A stretch of DNA of 64,000 nucleotides, taken from positions 10,263,527 through 10,327,526 of the forward strand of contig OW203726.1 in assembly GCA_934045075.1 (NCBI GenBank), written 5' to 3'. Made by a program: the position numbers and the translations under genes. Positions 23,001 through 32,900 of this stretch are shown one piece after another. The notes beneath the pieces were generated by a model. That model made no database searches, had not been told where the DNA came from, and was given only the letters and a program-made list of their open reading frames with translations. The stretch comes from Yponomeuta sedellus (lineage: Eukaryota > Arthropoda > Insecta > Lepidoptera > Yponomeutidae). Numbering within the stretch: the first letter of the stretch is position 1; each line of letters begins with the position of its first letter.

Positions 23001-24006
23001 GAAATGGGTGGGGTCATGTGTAAGGACCTACTTAGTTGTAATTGATGCATTTAGCAAATGGCTAGAGTGTCTATTTATGAACGGAGGCACTTCAACTGGC
23101 GCACTGATAGGAAAATTAAAAGAATTGTTTTCCAGATATGGCATACCGAAAGTTATTGTTTCAGATAACGATGCGAAAATTAAATCACATGAATTTAATA
23201 ACTTTTGTGTAGTTAATGGTATTCGGTATGTCACCACCCCAATTTACCATCCGGCCAGCAACGGGCAGGCGGAAAATTCAGTTAAAACCTGTAAGAAAAT
23301 GCTTAAATGTATTATAACTGAAGTTTCCTCGCAATCAGATGTAAACGAGGCTTTGTTGGGATTTCTATTCGATTACAGAAACGCAAAACATTGTGCAACT
23401 GGTTTATCACCAGCTAAGTTAATGGTCGGCCGGGAGTTACGTTCCAGATTAGACCTTATAATGCCGGACAAAGAATACAAATCCCAACAAGAGAATGAAG
23501 CTGGTTCAAGGCATCTAGAAGTAGGTGACGTAGTGTGGTTGAGATGGTACGTAGCAAGAAAGGGGGTGTGGGTACTAGGAAAAATTATAAATAAAATTGG
23601 TGCCCGAATGTATAATGTATTGGTGACTGACTATAATATAATTTGTAAACGTCATATTGACCAACTGAGGCAGTATACAGGTTTATGTGTAATTGGAGAC
23701 AACGATGACATAAATGAGACCTGTTCTTCGTCGCTGCCGGAGCCGGCAATGCAGTCTACGGACACTGTGCGTGCTAGTTCTTCGCATGTTGGGTTCGAAT
23801 CCCCGCCCTTGAATTCGGATACGGAACCCTGTCTAACTGCTGGGCTGCAAGCAGATGAAGGAGAAGAGGATGAATGGGCAGAGGCGCAGGCCGAGCCGAC
23901 TGCCGATGTGGGGCGCCCAGAGAATAATGGCTTATCAATAAACCGCCCAATGTCTAGACCAATGCGAACATGTAGACTTACTAAGAAAGTTAGTTATAAG
24001 GAGTAG
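20032..24006 (+). CDS. Mag-like gag-pol polyprotein with integrase deletion
   Basis: A 1324-codon frame starting 37 bases after the LTR with no stop or frameshift. In order: gag (1-205); two CCHC knuckles (about 212-248, CSVCGLKGHDANKC and CQMCGVKGHLKKVC); aspartic protease with LDSGSGSSVIS (Asp near 306); RT (about 430-620) with KIDLSNAYNQW and CWLDDV at about 588, where Trp replaces the usual Tyr/Phe of the YxDD box; RNase H with TVDASPQGLGAVLAQ (Asp near 737); and integrase from about 955. The integrase keeps HSGHFG and the first Cys of the HHCC finger (GSCVR, about 994). It then jumps directly to TYLVVIDAFSKWLE. The second finger Cys and the stretch with the first catalytic Asp, roughly 40-45 codons by family comparison, are missing in frame. 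The second Asp (VSDNDAK) and Glu (NGQAENSVK) remain. The acidic C-terminus is probably disordered. Confidence 0.95.
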   Translation: MSSYIGNLNVFDHSVQEWPIFKSRLNQFIKLNGIKSENTSGLLLTYLADDTYRLARNLLHPRILEDVKFEELVLELDKHFTPKRCLLAEREKFYEARRAAGESVQEWGVRVRGLAVNCEFTSALDDMLRDRFVLGLTAGPERDRLFEVDAGKLTFAKALEVAQQAASARQARAGTFAASTAHVKEESVYRVSAARPGAGTAGRSSDCEVPRRCSVCGLKGHDANKCRFRNYRCQMCGVKGHLKKVCNNAKKSVNSRLHNLGTDPEVTDGNDCENCQECQIYNVRYVNYSPIIVKVDIKSMELEMELDSGSGSSVISDTLYKKHFSDLNLSQCDMTMCLYNGHKISPLGYFVTKVTYQNKSHDLKIYVVFNGGPPLLGRDFMTKFGLFFTSSNNNIDSEKRSSEVPQLLREFSELFNGELGKFNKFTIDLRLKEGVVPKFFKPRTVPFALKQAVEDELNRLVEVGILVPVKFSKYATPIVPVLKENGKVKIAGDYSVTLNKDLFIDKYPMPRIEEVFAKLGGGESYTKIDLSNAYNQWVLSESSQELTTINTSKGLFKYTRLVYGLANAPAIFQRSMETLLAGIEGVSCWLDDVCVTGPSVEIHLARLREVLSRMRNAGLRLQREKCVFFQESVTYLGYVISKDGLCACKNKVEAIVKAPRPKNVLEVKRFLGVVNYYRNFIPGASTKLGPLHELLRADAKWEWGDRQERAYVTVKEELASGRMLAHFDPNSQLVLTVDASPQGLGAVLAQLDSEGRERPLAFASRSLACSEKNYSQIQKEATAIVFGVKHFHQFLYGRQVPFVLKTDHQPLLSIFGNKAGISVMTASRLQRYAILLSAYNYKVQYISADKNIVADYFSRAPLSESDSARVEMKAVDRSFLNFLDRNITPVNYGDIRRATKADKILQTVISYMNNGWPRKIKCKNVLPFFYCKADLEVDSGCIFRGHRIVIPGEYRERMLKELHSGHFGVVKTKSSARSRFWWPAIDKDIEKWVGSCVRTYLVVIDAFSKWLECLFMNGGTSTGALIGKLKELFSRYGIPKVIVSDNDAKIKSHEFNNFCVVNGIRYVTTPIYHPASNGQAENSVKTCKKMLKCIITEVSSQSDVNEALLGFLFDYRNAKHCATGLSPAKLMVGRELRSRLDLIMPDKEYKSQQENEAGSRHLEVGDVVWLRWYVARKGVWVLGKIINKIGARMYNVLVTDYNIICKRHIDQLRQYTGLCVIGDNDDINETCSSSLPEPAMQSTDTVRASSSHVGFESPPLNSDTEPCLTAGLQADEGEEDEWAEAQAEPTADVGRPENNGLSINRPMSRPMRTCRLTKKVSYKE

Positions 24007-24150
24007 AAGCAGGAGATTAGTATAGGAAAATATAAGATAGTTTCGTTCGGCTAGCACGTACCTAACCTATTTAGTTTTAAGTTTATCGCACTTAATGCAT
24101 ATGTTTCAAATTATTTGTATTTCTGTTGTTGCCAGAACTTCAAAACTAGT

Positions 24151-24160
24151 GAAGGAGGAG
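24151..24160 (+). promoter_or_regulatory. Mag-like polypurine tract
   Basis: GAAGGAGGAG lies immediately upstream of the 3' LTR, as expected for the plus-strand primer of reverse transcription. Confidence 0.85.
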
Positions 24161-24267
24161 TGATGTGTATGTGTTATACCGCGCTCGCAAGCGCACAGTT
24201 GTGGGCAGTAATAAACTAGCATCCATACGATACGGTTGTTGTCATTATCTACCTTCCCGACACTACA
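24161..24267 (+). repeat. Mag-like 3' LTR
   Basis: Identical to 19888-19994 across all 107 bases, then the AGAAT target duplication. Confidence 0.95.
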
Positions 24268-24272
24268 AGAAT

Positions 24273-24420
24273 TCACCGATCCGATATGGATACGTGTGGC
24301 GATGAATCCCATAGCAACAGCCTTTCTGAGGAAAGCCCTGTGCCCTGCAGTGGGACGTTCATACGCTTATGCTATTTTAGGTGTAATTGAATTGAAGAAG
24401 ATGAGACATGAAGACGGGAC
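24273..24420 (+). mobile_element. LINE 3' end fragment, Mag-like target
   Basis: TCACCGATCCGATATGGATA leads to GCCCTGCAGTGGGACGTTCA and a GAAGAAGATGAGA tail. This resembles insect LINE 3' ends of the 'CCCAGCAGTGGG' type. The Mag-like element inserted at its left edge. Confidence 0.45.
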
Positions 24421-25868
24421 GGTAAGTGGATCCGCGCAATTTAGTGGATAAATGACGTTAGAAAAGCGTCTGGTAGAAAAAATGGCACCGTCATATAAGT
24501 TACGCTAAATATTTTTACAATGTGTTATGAAAACGCTCTACATGAGCAGCCGGTATACATCCTACTCCAGGAAAATGTTAAAAACCGATTAAAAATAATA
24601 TAATCCTACTCCAGGACATACGTTTTCTTTCGCAGAGAGATAGTATGGGTCCACGTGTGGGTTGGCATTTTCAAACAGTAAGGCATGTGAACATCTCCGG
24701 CACTATTTTAAATTCACAAATATACAAAACTTAAGATTAGAAAGCAAATAGTAGCGGAGTAGGGTGGCTACGATACATTGCGCTGAGTGCATTTGATTGT
24801 ATGTGGCTTGATGTGTTTTGGTTCTCGTCCATATTCTAAAATGCTGTCATCACACGTTAAAATATATGTCACTAGATTATAAGCTTTCATCATGATATTA
24901 TAACATGTAATGTTACTTATCTGTTGTGTAATGCAAGAAATAAAATAAAAATAAAATAAAAAATTAAATAAATTGATAGGATATGAACCTCTCGAAAGCT
25001 AGGCACGGTTTCCATCTCTATAGCGCAGAGGTAGAACCCGCGCTGCTTTAAAAAAGTAATTGTTATACAAGTCTGATTTACACTGTGATTTGCCCATGAA
25101 ATGGTTGCGTCAATATTTACGTAGCATATTCTGAAACTCATCTCATCTATGCGAAATTTAAAAAAACACTGCGCTTATATTTTCTACACACTCTTGACAA
25201 AATGTATTGAGTGGTATATTAGCATTAAATTGCCTATTTTTTGCATCAACATTATCAATCAACAATGGATAACGCCGCAGAAAGGCAGAAAATCCATCAG
25301 TCAAAAGACACGATACACGAGCTTTTTATAAAATAAAAAATATCTAACGTTTTCCCGTTCCAAATTCCTTAACGCGAGGTTAAGGAAGGCCTTTCCGCAT
25401 TGTAGCTTTTGAAAAAATCCTGCCTATTTTTGTAGAAATCTTTTAGGGAAACGAGATTGTTATTGCGGGTTGTCTGTATTACAAGAACGTTTCCGACGTA
25501 ATAAAAGTATTGCCGTTATTGGCGTAGACCCGAGTACAGCCTGAGGCGCATGAAAATGTTATAATTTGTACAAAAAGAGTATTCAAGTGACTCTTTCAAG
25601 TCTTTTACTGTGAAATAAAGCTCAATGTAGGTCGACTTCTCAAATAAGGGATTTTGAATCTAAATGGCAGAGCAACCACTTCGTGGACGATATTGATTGA
25701 TTATTTGACTAAGCCTGAGGCAGCTAACGGGCTGAATTAAAACTCATCTGTCACATTGTAAATGTAGAGAGTAGTGCTAAGTTTATAAGCTCAAAGTGAG
25801 AGCTTCTAAAAGTCGATCATCGACTGTGATCTCACAATATGTTTTATCTCGAATTTGTTAACTTTATA
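24421..25868. other. 1.4 kb with no supported gene
   Basis: AT-rich sequence with an (AAAAT) run at 24940-24970. The 74-codon minus frame at 24917 and the 60-codon frame at 25149 are not convincing. No repeat boundary was recognised. Confidence 0.5.
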
Positions 25869-26046
25869 CTATTAACAGTAGATCGAACTTGGTACGGACC
25901 GGACAGCGGATTCGGCACGCTGGAGCATACGATACAGGGAGCGTACAATATCCGTTCGTTTGGAAAGTTGTCTGCCGAACATAATTATTACATACTATTT
26001 CTTGTTCGCTGGTACGCCCAATCCGGCCCGTACCGTCTGTTAATAG
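25869..26046. mobile_element. MITE (TATTAACAG family), copy 1
   Basis: Left end ATTAACAGTAGATCGAACTT plus GGTACGGACCGGACAGCGGA. The right end is a decayed inverted copy (CCCGTACCGTCTGTTAAT). The better-preserved copy is 61931-62109. Confidence 0.65.
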
Positions 26047-26401
26047 CATTACATTACGGATAAAAAACATGTTTTCCACTACATAGACAAAGCTGATAGG
26101 AGGAGTTGAATAAGGCCAAACTACGCGCGAATTAAATATGAAAAAATAAAGTTAAAAAGTGTTTTACCTAAAAAATTAGGTAGGAGTTACCAGATCACAG
26201 TCGCTATTTTCTTTAGAGCCTAGGCATACAAATATAGATGGTTTGTTTACCCCAGTAACATTTCACTTGACCCAAATTTACAACCGTACCTAGTTATTAG
26301 AAATATAGTATAGTTTTTAATCACGAGTGATGTTGGTGAAGGAAATATAATAAAATATGTTTGTGGTTTTACAGTGAGAAATAGATATATAGAGAAATAT
26401 T
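26047..26401. other. No gene seen
   Basis: AT-rich DNA without recognised features, ending at the candidate target duplication of the chimeric SINE insertion. Confidence 0.45.
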
Positions 26402-26412
26402 TAGTAACTATG

Positions 26413-26751
26413 TTATCAATCCTTGCATGTCCCCACTGCTAGGGCACGGATCTCTTCCTGCATCGCAGGAAGTTCCACCACGGGGGCCAAGTCCGGGTTA
26501 ATGGAGGGCTACTACTTAATTAAATTTTAAAAACCTATTTAGAGGCTGAAAATTCCACCCATGCCGGGATTCGAACACGCGACCTATGGCTATTCGTGCC
26601 AGCGCTCTTTCCAACTGAGCTAATGGGCGACTCACCGGCATCAGTGAAATTTCGAACCTCTTTACAATATTCTCTGTATTACGTACAGAGTCCGCGGGTT
26701 CGAATCCCGGCATGGGTAGAATTTTTAGCCTCTAAATAGGTTTTTAAGTAA
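26413..26751. mobile_element. Chimeric fold-back SINE insertion (5S-like plus tRNA-derived)
   Basis: Three segments lie in a row. An antisense 5S-like SINE fragment (26413-26507, ATCAATCCTTGCATGTCCCC...) comes first. An antisense family A SINE with tRNA-like boxes follows (about 26525-26687). Last is the sense 3' part of family A (about 26688-26748). The outer arms (26529-26585 and 26690-26745) are inverted repeats. TAGTAACTATG at 26402-26412 and TAGTTACTATG at 26752-26762 differ by one base and may be the target duplication of the whole unit. Confidence 0.6.
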
Positions 26752-26762
26752 TAGTTACTATG

Positions 26763-27175
26763 AATGACGCAGGATTGCAAAATAAAAAACCGCTGCGAAC
26801 AATTTTAATGTTTATTTTAAACCTTTTTAACATACTCGTAATTCCGGAATCATTTATTTACTTACTTTATATTTTGTTGGAAGAGTTCGACCTGGTTTCG
26901 TTCTCATTCCAGGAGCACGACTAAAGACGGAGTTCACTATGTCGTTTGTATGGGGACAGACCTAGTTGGACTTCTCCAACAAATATTAAAGTAAGTGATT
27001 CGGGAATTTAGTCAATAAATAACTTAAAAATTATTCCTATTATAATTTTTTTACGAAATACAAAAGTTGCGGCTCAAAAACTTTTAAGTTTTCTCTAAAT
27101 AGCGATAAAAACCTCACCTATTTCATACATTTAACACCAGTATGTGGGAAATTACTAAAGGTAGATACTAATGGA
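26763..27175. other. No gene seen
   Basis: AT-rich sequence. No coding frame or repeat family was recognised. Confidence 0.45.
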
Positions 27176-27310
27176 CAGATAGATAGATAGATAGAGAACA
27201 CTTTATTGTACATAAAAATGGATATTACACAGATAGTTCTTAACGTGAGAGTACAGAAGGTGGCCTTATCACTAAAATTAATTTCTTCCAAACAACCTTC
27301 AGACAGTTAC
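27176..27310 (-). mobile_element. LINE 3' end (diverged) with GATA tail
   Basis: (GATA)n precedes CACTTTATTGTACAT on the plus strand, which is the complement of a TACAATAAAG-type 3' end. AATTTCTTCCAAACAACCTT is then the counterpart of the block in 4730-4905. Confidence 0.5.
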
Positions 27311-27347
27311 TTCTCCGTTATTTTGATTTCTCCGTTATTTTGTGAAC

Positions 27348-27379
27348 CATAGTTGTCACTTAGAATAGTGACAACTATG
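27348..27379. repeat. Perfect 12-bp-arm hairpin
   Basis: CATAGTTGTCAC (27348-27359) and GTGACAACTATG (27368-27379) are perfect complements around an 8-base loop. It directly abuts the tail of the next LINE fragment. Confidence 0.85.
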
Positions 27380-27380
27380 A

Positions 27381-27540
27381 TTAGATTAGATTAGATTAGA
27401 ACTCTTTATTGTACACACCAGAAAACAAAATACATAAAAAGGCTTACACATCTAAGCTATTGCCGTGTACATTTGGCGGTCTTATCGCTAAAAGCGATCT
27501 CTTCCAGACAACCTTGGGATGGATAGAACTGAAAGATGAA
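27381..27540 (-). mobile_element. LINE 3' end, minus-strand copy
   Basis: TAGAACTCTTTATTGTACAC is preceded by (ATTAG) repeats and followed by CTTATCGCTAAAAGCGATCT and CTTCCAGACAACCTT. It is the complement of 4730-4905 and closely similar to it. Confidence 0.65.
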
Positions 27541-27747
27541 GAGAGTAGGTAGGTAGGTGTACATGAAGTATACAGGAAGAATATGTACATAAACTGACTG
27601 ACAACTAATATTCATATATATTTAATAAAATACATAAACTAGGCCATATATATAATATTATTAATGTATAAATTATTCAAACATACATAATTATATAGTT
27701 ATAATATAATAATACATACTAAAATATGGTTCCCCGTTTTTCGTTAG

Positions 27748-27999
27748 AGCTGTGGATTTTGTCACAATCTGCATAGATGTGCCATTTTGGGACACAGCAC
27801 AGGCTTTACATCAGAAATACAGTAAAAGAAGGCTTAATCGCAACGAGTGCCCACCTGACAACTTCAACCATATATATAGAGTATCGCGATTCATTAAGAA
27901 TTACAACTTCAATAGGACACTCAGACTCACTCAAGATGTTGTAACATTCGAAGGGACTTATTACTCCGTTGAAAAAATAAAAAAAAACATAACTTTAAA
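27748..27999 (+). CDS. Possible exon or remnant coding segment, unidentified
   Basis: A frame stays open from about 27706 to 28165 and has protein-like composition from 27750 to about 27995, including VTICIDVPFWDTAQALHQKY, RRLNRNECPPDNFNHIYRV and RTLRLTQDVVTFEGTYYSV. A plausible splice acceptor (CCCCGTTTTTCGTTAG) ends at 27747. No clear donor follows, and beyond about 28000 the frame runs into a LINE tail and a SINE. I recognise no family. It could be a last exon with the stop lost to the repeat insertion, a remnant of a transposase, or chance. Confidence 0.3.
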
Positions 28000-28060
28000 T
28001 AAACTCACGCCTGTATCCCGGAGGGGCAGGCAGAAATCAGGGTCTGCCTCTTGCCGAAAT
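28000..28060 (-). mobile_element. LINE 3' tail fragment
   Basis: On the minus strand TGCCTGCCCCTCCGGGATAC and AGGCGTGAGT resemble the end of the 16690-16921 and 44295-44610 LINE fragments (CTGCCTACCCCTCTGGGATA, then CAGGCGTGAGG). Confidence 0.5.
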
Positions 28061-28119
28061 GCGAACAGATCCCTTTTGGTTCATCTACATTCATTAGACG
28101 TTGCATGCACATATAGTAA

Positions 28120-28316
28120 TAATATTATTTACATACAGGCACATACATTACTGGTCCCACACTAGGATACCCTGTGTCGTGGGAATCAGAAACAGCGACA
28201 TCACATACATGTAAATTTAAGACCTGGGGTTTTTTTTTCTCCCCAGACGAGGTTCGAACCCGGGACCCCTCGCATGGTAGGCAGATGCGCTACCGCTGCG
28301 CCACACACGCCGTCTT
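28120..28316 (-). mobile_element. tRNA-derived SINE (family B), copy 1
   Basis: Minus-strand A box GTGGCGCAGCGGTAGCGC and B box GGGTTCGAACC lie in 28245-28312. A body follows with CCCCAGGTCTTAAATTTAC, a block complementary to GTGTCGTGGGAATCAG, and TATGTGCCTGTATGTAAAT. The same body is at 33652 and 48465. Lack of a normal acceptor stem and the attached body argue against a real tRNA gene. Confidence 0.8.
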
Positions 28317-29297
28317 AGGGAACCTTTTATTTTGGTCTTTGCTAATACATCCCCAATTTAACCAAAGTAAAGACATAAAGATGAAACTATTAAGTTCTTT
28401 AATAAATACGCAAAGTGGAAGAAAATTAGACGTTTTATCAGACGGCGCGTCGCTAGCGATACATCGGAAGTACATTAGAGAGGCGTTTAGAGAAGGTGCA
28501 GTCAAACGTTATACTCGTCAGTAATGAAGCGGAAATGGTTTTTATTCACATTTTTTATTTTGTTGGTGTATTTGGCAATATATACCTACTCTTAATGCGA
28601 AAGTGAAAGAAACTATTGTATAATCACTGACTTACATCAAATTTCACTGCCGCTTATAGTCACCACGCACTAACTGGTTTTGGACTTTACTCGTAGGTCG
28701 AGGTAATAAGTTTAAAAAATACACATTGCAAAATGCACTATTATTATGCTTATTAAATGGTAAAACTAATTTTTATTAAATAGTAAAACTAATGACAAGA
28801 ATATGATTTTTTTGACAAATCTTTACTTCAAATACCGAAAGCATTTTACTTTTAGATTATTAGGTTGTGTTTTATAGGTACTTAGTGCTTCAAGCAATTC
28901 ATTAAAAACAAAATTCTGTCCCCTTAATATATGTGTAATTTACTTTTTTGTGTACTATAAACATGTACTATTACATATTTTCATCTAAAGATGCCAATAT
29001 GTAATAGTACATGTGATATTGTATTACAATTTTACAATGATACAAAAGATTGCTGACAAAGCTATCGTGGATTCGGATAGTAGTGACCGCAATATTGACG
29101 ACTAATCTCTTTTTTCCTAACACAAAGGATTCCTTTCCTAGGCTGATTGACAGATTGATGAAAGTTTTCTATGTCCAGAGCACGTCGACGTTTACTTGGA
29201 CTCTACTCAGTTATGTTACAACTTCTTAAAAAACCAAAATCAAACGTTAACCAAGGTTGCGTTTTGTATAACTATAATTCGGAGTTTGTTATGACAA
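28317..29297. other. About 1 kb with no supported gene
   Basis: AT-rich. A short inverted motif pairs CTAATACATATTTTC-like sequence near 28970 with CATGTACTATTACAT at about 28960 and ATGTAATAGTACATG at about 28999. The latter are 15-bp perfect inverted repeats around a short loop. No gene recognised. Confidence 0.45.
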
Positions 29298-29310
29298 TAT
29301 AACTATATTT

Positions 29311-29474
29311 CAAAACCTATTTAAAGGCTAAAAATTTCACCCATGCCCGCTGGTACGGATAGCCAGAGGTTGCGGGTTCGAATCCGGGCATGGGTGAAAT
29401 TTTTAGCCTCTAAATAGGTTTTTAAATTTGTTCCTTAGCACGGGTTAGTGCATTAAAAATAAAAAATAGTGTAC
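29311..29474 (+). mobile_element. Fold-back SINE (family A) with 13-bp target duplication
   Basis: TATAACTATATTT flanks the element perfectly (29298-29310 and 29475-29487). The left arm (about 29312-29347) is the antisense of the SINE 3' part. The right part carries the tRNA-like half with B box GGGTTCGAATCC, CTCTAAATAGG, then GCACGGGTTAGTGCATTAAA and an A-rich tail ending TAGTGTAC. The palindrome and the tail lie inside one duplication, so they inserted together. Confidence 0.85.
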
Positions 29475-29667
29475 TATAACTATATTTAGTTATGAATATT
29501 GTCATAGGAAACCATAAATTGTAGATCTATGAAACAGGTCTCTTGTTGCTGTTTCCTAAAGCTACAATTAGCAATAAACTCAAGGGGTTCTTGCGATAAA
29601 TAATAAGATATAAACAAAACACCTTCGAAAACACCGTGTTAACTATAGATTGAAAATGATAACAACT

Positions 29668-29894
29668 TTAAAAACCTATTTAGAGGCTAAAAATTTCACC
29701 CATGCCGGGATTCGAACCCGCAACCTCTGGCTATCCGTACCAGTACGTATCCGTATCCTGTCTGTCTGCTATCTGGTACGGATAGCCAGAGGTTGCGGGT
29801 TCGAATCCCGGCATGGGTGAAATTTTTAGCCTCTAAATAGGTTTTTAAATTTGTTCCTTAGCACGGGTTAGTGCATTAAAAATAAAAATAGTGT
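29668..29894 (+). mobile_element. Fold-back SINE (family A), long arms, 13-bp target duplication
   Basis: AATGATAACAACT flanks the element perfectly (29655-29667 and 29895-29907). The arms are about 75 bp each. The left arm runs TAAAAACCTATTTAGAGGC... through the antisense B box to TATCCGTACCAG. After a 29-base loop the right arm returns through CTGGTACGGATAGCCAGAGG to GGTTTTTAA. The sense tail with GCACGGGTTAGTGCATTAAA follows. Same 3' end as 29311-29474, but independently inserted. Confidence 0.88.
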
Positions 29895-29907
29895 AATGAT
29901 AACAACT

Positions 29908-32900
29908 GTAATGTTCCACGGGTAGAGTAGTTGAACACCAGATTAAAAGGACAGTCAAAATACAAAAGGAATTCAGAGAGGGTAACGCAATTTAAAATTT
30001 AAGTACGTAAATGATAGAACCATTTTATTGCTATTATGGATTTCCGCAAAGAAACGCCTTATTCCATACAAAAATGGTATAAAAAGGTTACACGGTTACA
30101 AACATCCAATTGGCAGACAAGGTAGCCACATGATTGTCCGGTTGGGCGTGAATCACTGGCAAGTAAGCTTAATACTAATTGGTTCTCGACAAAATAAAGT
30201 ATCTGCAGTCGTCATTCCTTGACTGCAACTGCTGCATACTGACACAGAGAGCCGACGTTGAACGCTCGCTCGCCGTGTCCCGAAGAACCTAATTAAACAC
30301 TTTTCAACGCCTCGCAAGTTTTTACGGCGCAAATTCCGCTAACGATAATGGCCCGGAGGTAAAATGTTAACTTTCACGTGGTAACGGCCAAAAAAAGTAC
30401 AGTTCAGTAAAAGTATACCACTGCTTTACTATAGATTTACCAGCGGCGCATGGGTCTAGAGCAGAATATACACCGCATAGAATATACATCGCGGGGACTC
30501 AAAACCAGCACTGAGGGCTCAGCACAGCACACCCTCAGCATAACGCTAGATGCCCTTTGTGGCAACATTGACACACCACAAGATGTACGCTCTGTCTTAG
30601 CGCTGTCTTATCATGTATTTATGTAAATTTATTGTTTTTGTTTACCTTGTTGTAACTATGAGTGGTAGGTATGCCTTTTCTTTCCCATGATATGTTAATT
30701 TGTTCCAATAATCTTTCTTTCTTTCATAAGATTTGAAAATGGTCCGCAACACTGACGTGCGGTTTACGCAATGACAAATGAATTTTGATGTAGCGAAAGA
30801 GATTTTGCAGTGTTGTAGAAAGTGGTAAACACTGGTCTCTGCCTACCCCCACGGGATGCAGGCGTAGTTTAATTTATATTTGGTAACGGATTGTTTTAAC
30901 GGATTGATTAGCTTGAACATAAAATAGCATATGACCTACCAAATATACACAAAAAGTCATAAAAATCGGTGAAGCCGTTTGGGAGGAGTTTCATAACAAT
31001 CATAAATCTGTGACAAGAGTGTTTTTATATTCGATAATAGTTTCTATACTACACAATCCCTTGTCCTAGTCTCAAACTAGGACACGATATGCAAGGTTAA
31101 CTTGGCAAAGACATTACAAAAGTGAAAATACACACCGACTAGGCCATGTAAACAAATGTACGGCGGCCTCCAGTGGAAACCGAACCCACGACCTCAGTAA
31201 GGGAGTTAGTATAAAATTTAGTATTGGTCGGTTTCACATTGGCCGGTAACTGTAACGACACGGCACATCTACTACAAGAAGTTCAGTTGTAAAAACAACT
31301 CATTGTGCAACTACCTATATTGTGCACTGTACCAAAAGGACAACCTGTCTCCTATTGTAGCTTCACTTTGTCCAGCTTTGTAATACAGCACTGAATTGTT
31401 TCTAGACTGAACTGACTGTCAACTAAATCTGCCTACAGTTTTTACTTTACGGTACATGTAAACAAACTTCTGACGGTGATATAATAGTACCATATACGTA
31501 CCTTTGAACTCTACCTGTAATTTTACTGCCACATAAGATTGCAGTGATTTTATATTGAAAAACAAATCATCTCAGCCGTAAAGTAAGTACTGCTTTGTTG
31601 GCCTTATTGCCATAGCATATCCTAGTTTGGGAACAGAAAACGTTATTGTGTTGTGTGATGTTTTCTAAAGTAAAGACGGCAGTTCGTTATACAAGCTTGC
31701 ACTCTAATATGCTACTTTATTGGCAACTTAGCGACAAAAATTAAAAGGTTGCTCAAATCTATTTAAATAAGCCTAAATAATGTTTTGAGGGCTTACTTAA
31801 ATATGGGCCTTCCTTTAAAGTCTAAAAGTGTATCTTTATGGAGTCAATAGGTGTATAAAAACAAAGCACTTGCCTCTAAACCAACTTCGTTACGGTTACT
31901 TCATGCATAATAACAGGAAAATTATACGAAAAACTTCCCGAGTCCACGAATTAAATATCAAACGTTAAAAAAAAACCCTCGATTTTATTTCGACGGCTTT
32001 GTTTCATGAATAATTCAGGTACTTTATTTCAAGAGCAACTGAACGAAATACAGTCTGTGTACACTATTAATTTGTAATTTGTTCGACGAAGAAAATTATT
32101 ATCATTTAAATTTCATCACCTTACCCCTAGCCCTTACCGATTACTCTTTGAGTTGTAAAGGGTTTATCGTATTACCCCGGTTTATCGTACACTAATATCT
32201 TAAGCTACTGTTACCAGCCAACGGCCACTAGTTCGGAAGTCGATATATTTCACGCGCATTCCGGATTACTCAGTCGACATTCTGAATTCGGAGAAAGAAA
32301 GCGCTAAGAAAGGCGTTACATGCTTATAAGGTTGCTCCAATTTCTATGTATTGTAAAATAAGCAGATAAGGAAAATTTAAATTTTGTATTTTGTGTGGAT
32401 ATTGATATAATATTGATATCTATACGAATAGACGAAGTGCTAGGTATATAAATTCCTGGACAGCGATCTAGAGGAAGACCGAAAACTAGGTGAATGTATC
32501 TAGTAAAGGAAGATATCATGTTCGTATGTTCATGTTAATAGTAGTATTGTATTCCCAGATAATGTGATGTGTGTTAATAAGATAGTACGATTTAAGTTAA
32601 ATAGTGTTATTCATTATTAGCTTATGTGTACTAAAATAAAACTCTCTGTTTTCACAGCAACGCAACTGTTTATTTAGTAATGCCTAATAAGTTTAGTTGA
32701 AATTGTCTTATGTATATTTACAAAAAAGCGAGGTGGTACAGAACCCTTAGTGCGTGAGTCCGTCTCCCACTTGTTTAGTTATCTACAATATTTTTTAAAG
32801 TTACTATGTAAATTACAACTAAGTATAGTAGCTGACTCTAGTTGCTGACTATACTTTCATAAATTAACTTTGAAGTCATTGGAAAATAACCAGAAGGTTT

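Larger units (their letters stand above)
19888..24267 (+). mobile_element. Ty3/gypsy LTR retrotransposon, Mag-like, young
   Basis: Two LTRs of 107 bp (19888-19994 and 24161-24267) are identical base for base. They are flanked by the 5-bp target duplication AGAAT (19883-19887 and 24268-24272). The internal part has a primer-binding site, a single gag-pol frame and a polypurine tract. Very short LTRs, a gag with two CCHC knuckles and the gag-PR-RT-RH-IN order fit the Mag lineage of Ty3/gypsy. Identical LTRs mean the insertion is recent. The gag-pol frame nevertheless has an internal integrase deletion, so this copy should not integrate by itself. Confidence 0.95.

Noticed and set aside
20310..23237. 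Minus-strand and alternative frames inside the Mag-like gag-pol
   Set aside because: They are shadows of the 1324-codon frame, which carries all the recognisable motifs.
28245..28315. A second tRNA gene candidate on the minus strand
   Set aside because: The same head with the same 130-bp body is found at 48465, so it is a SINE, not a tRNA gene.
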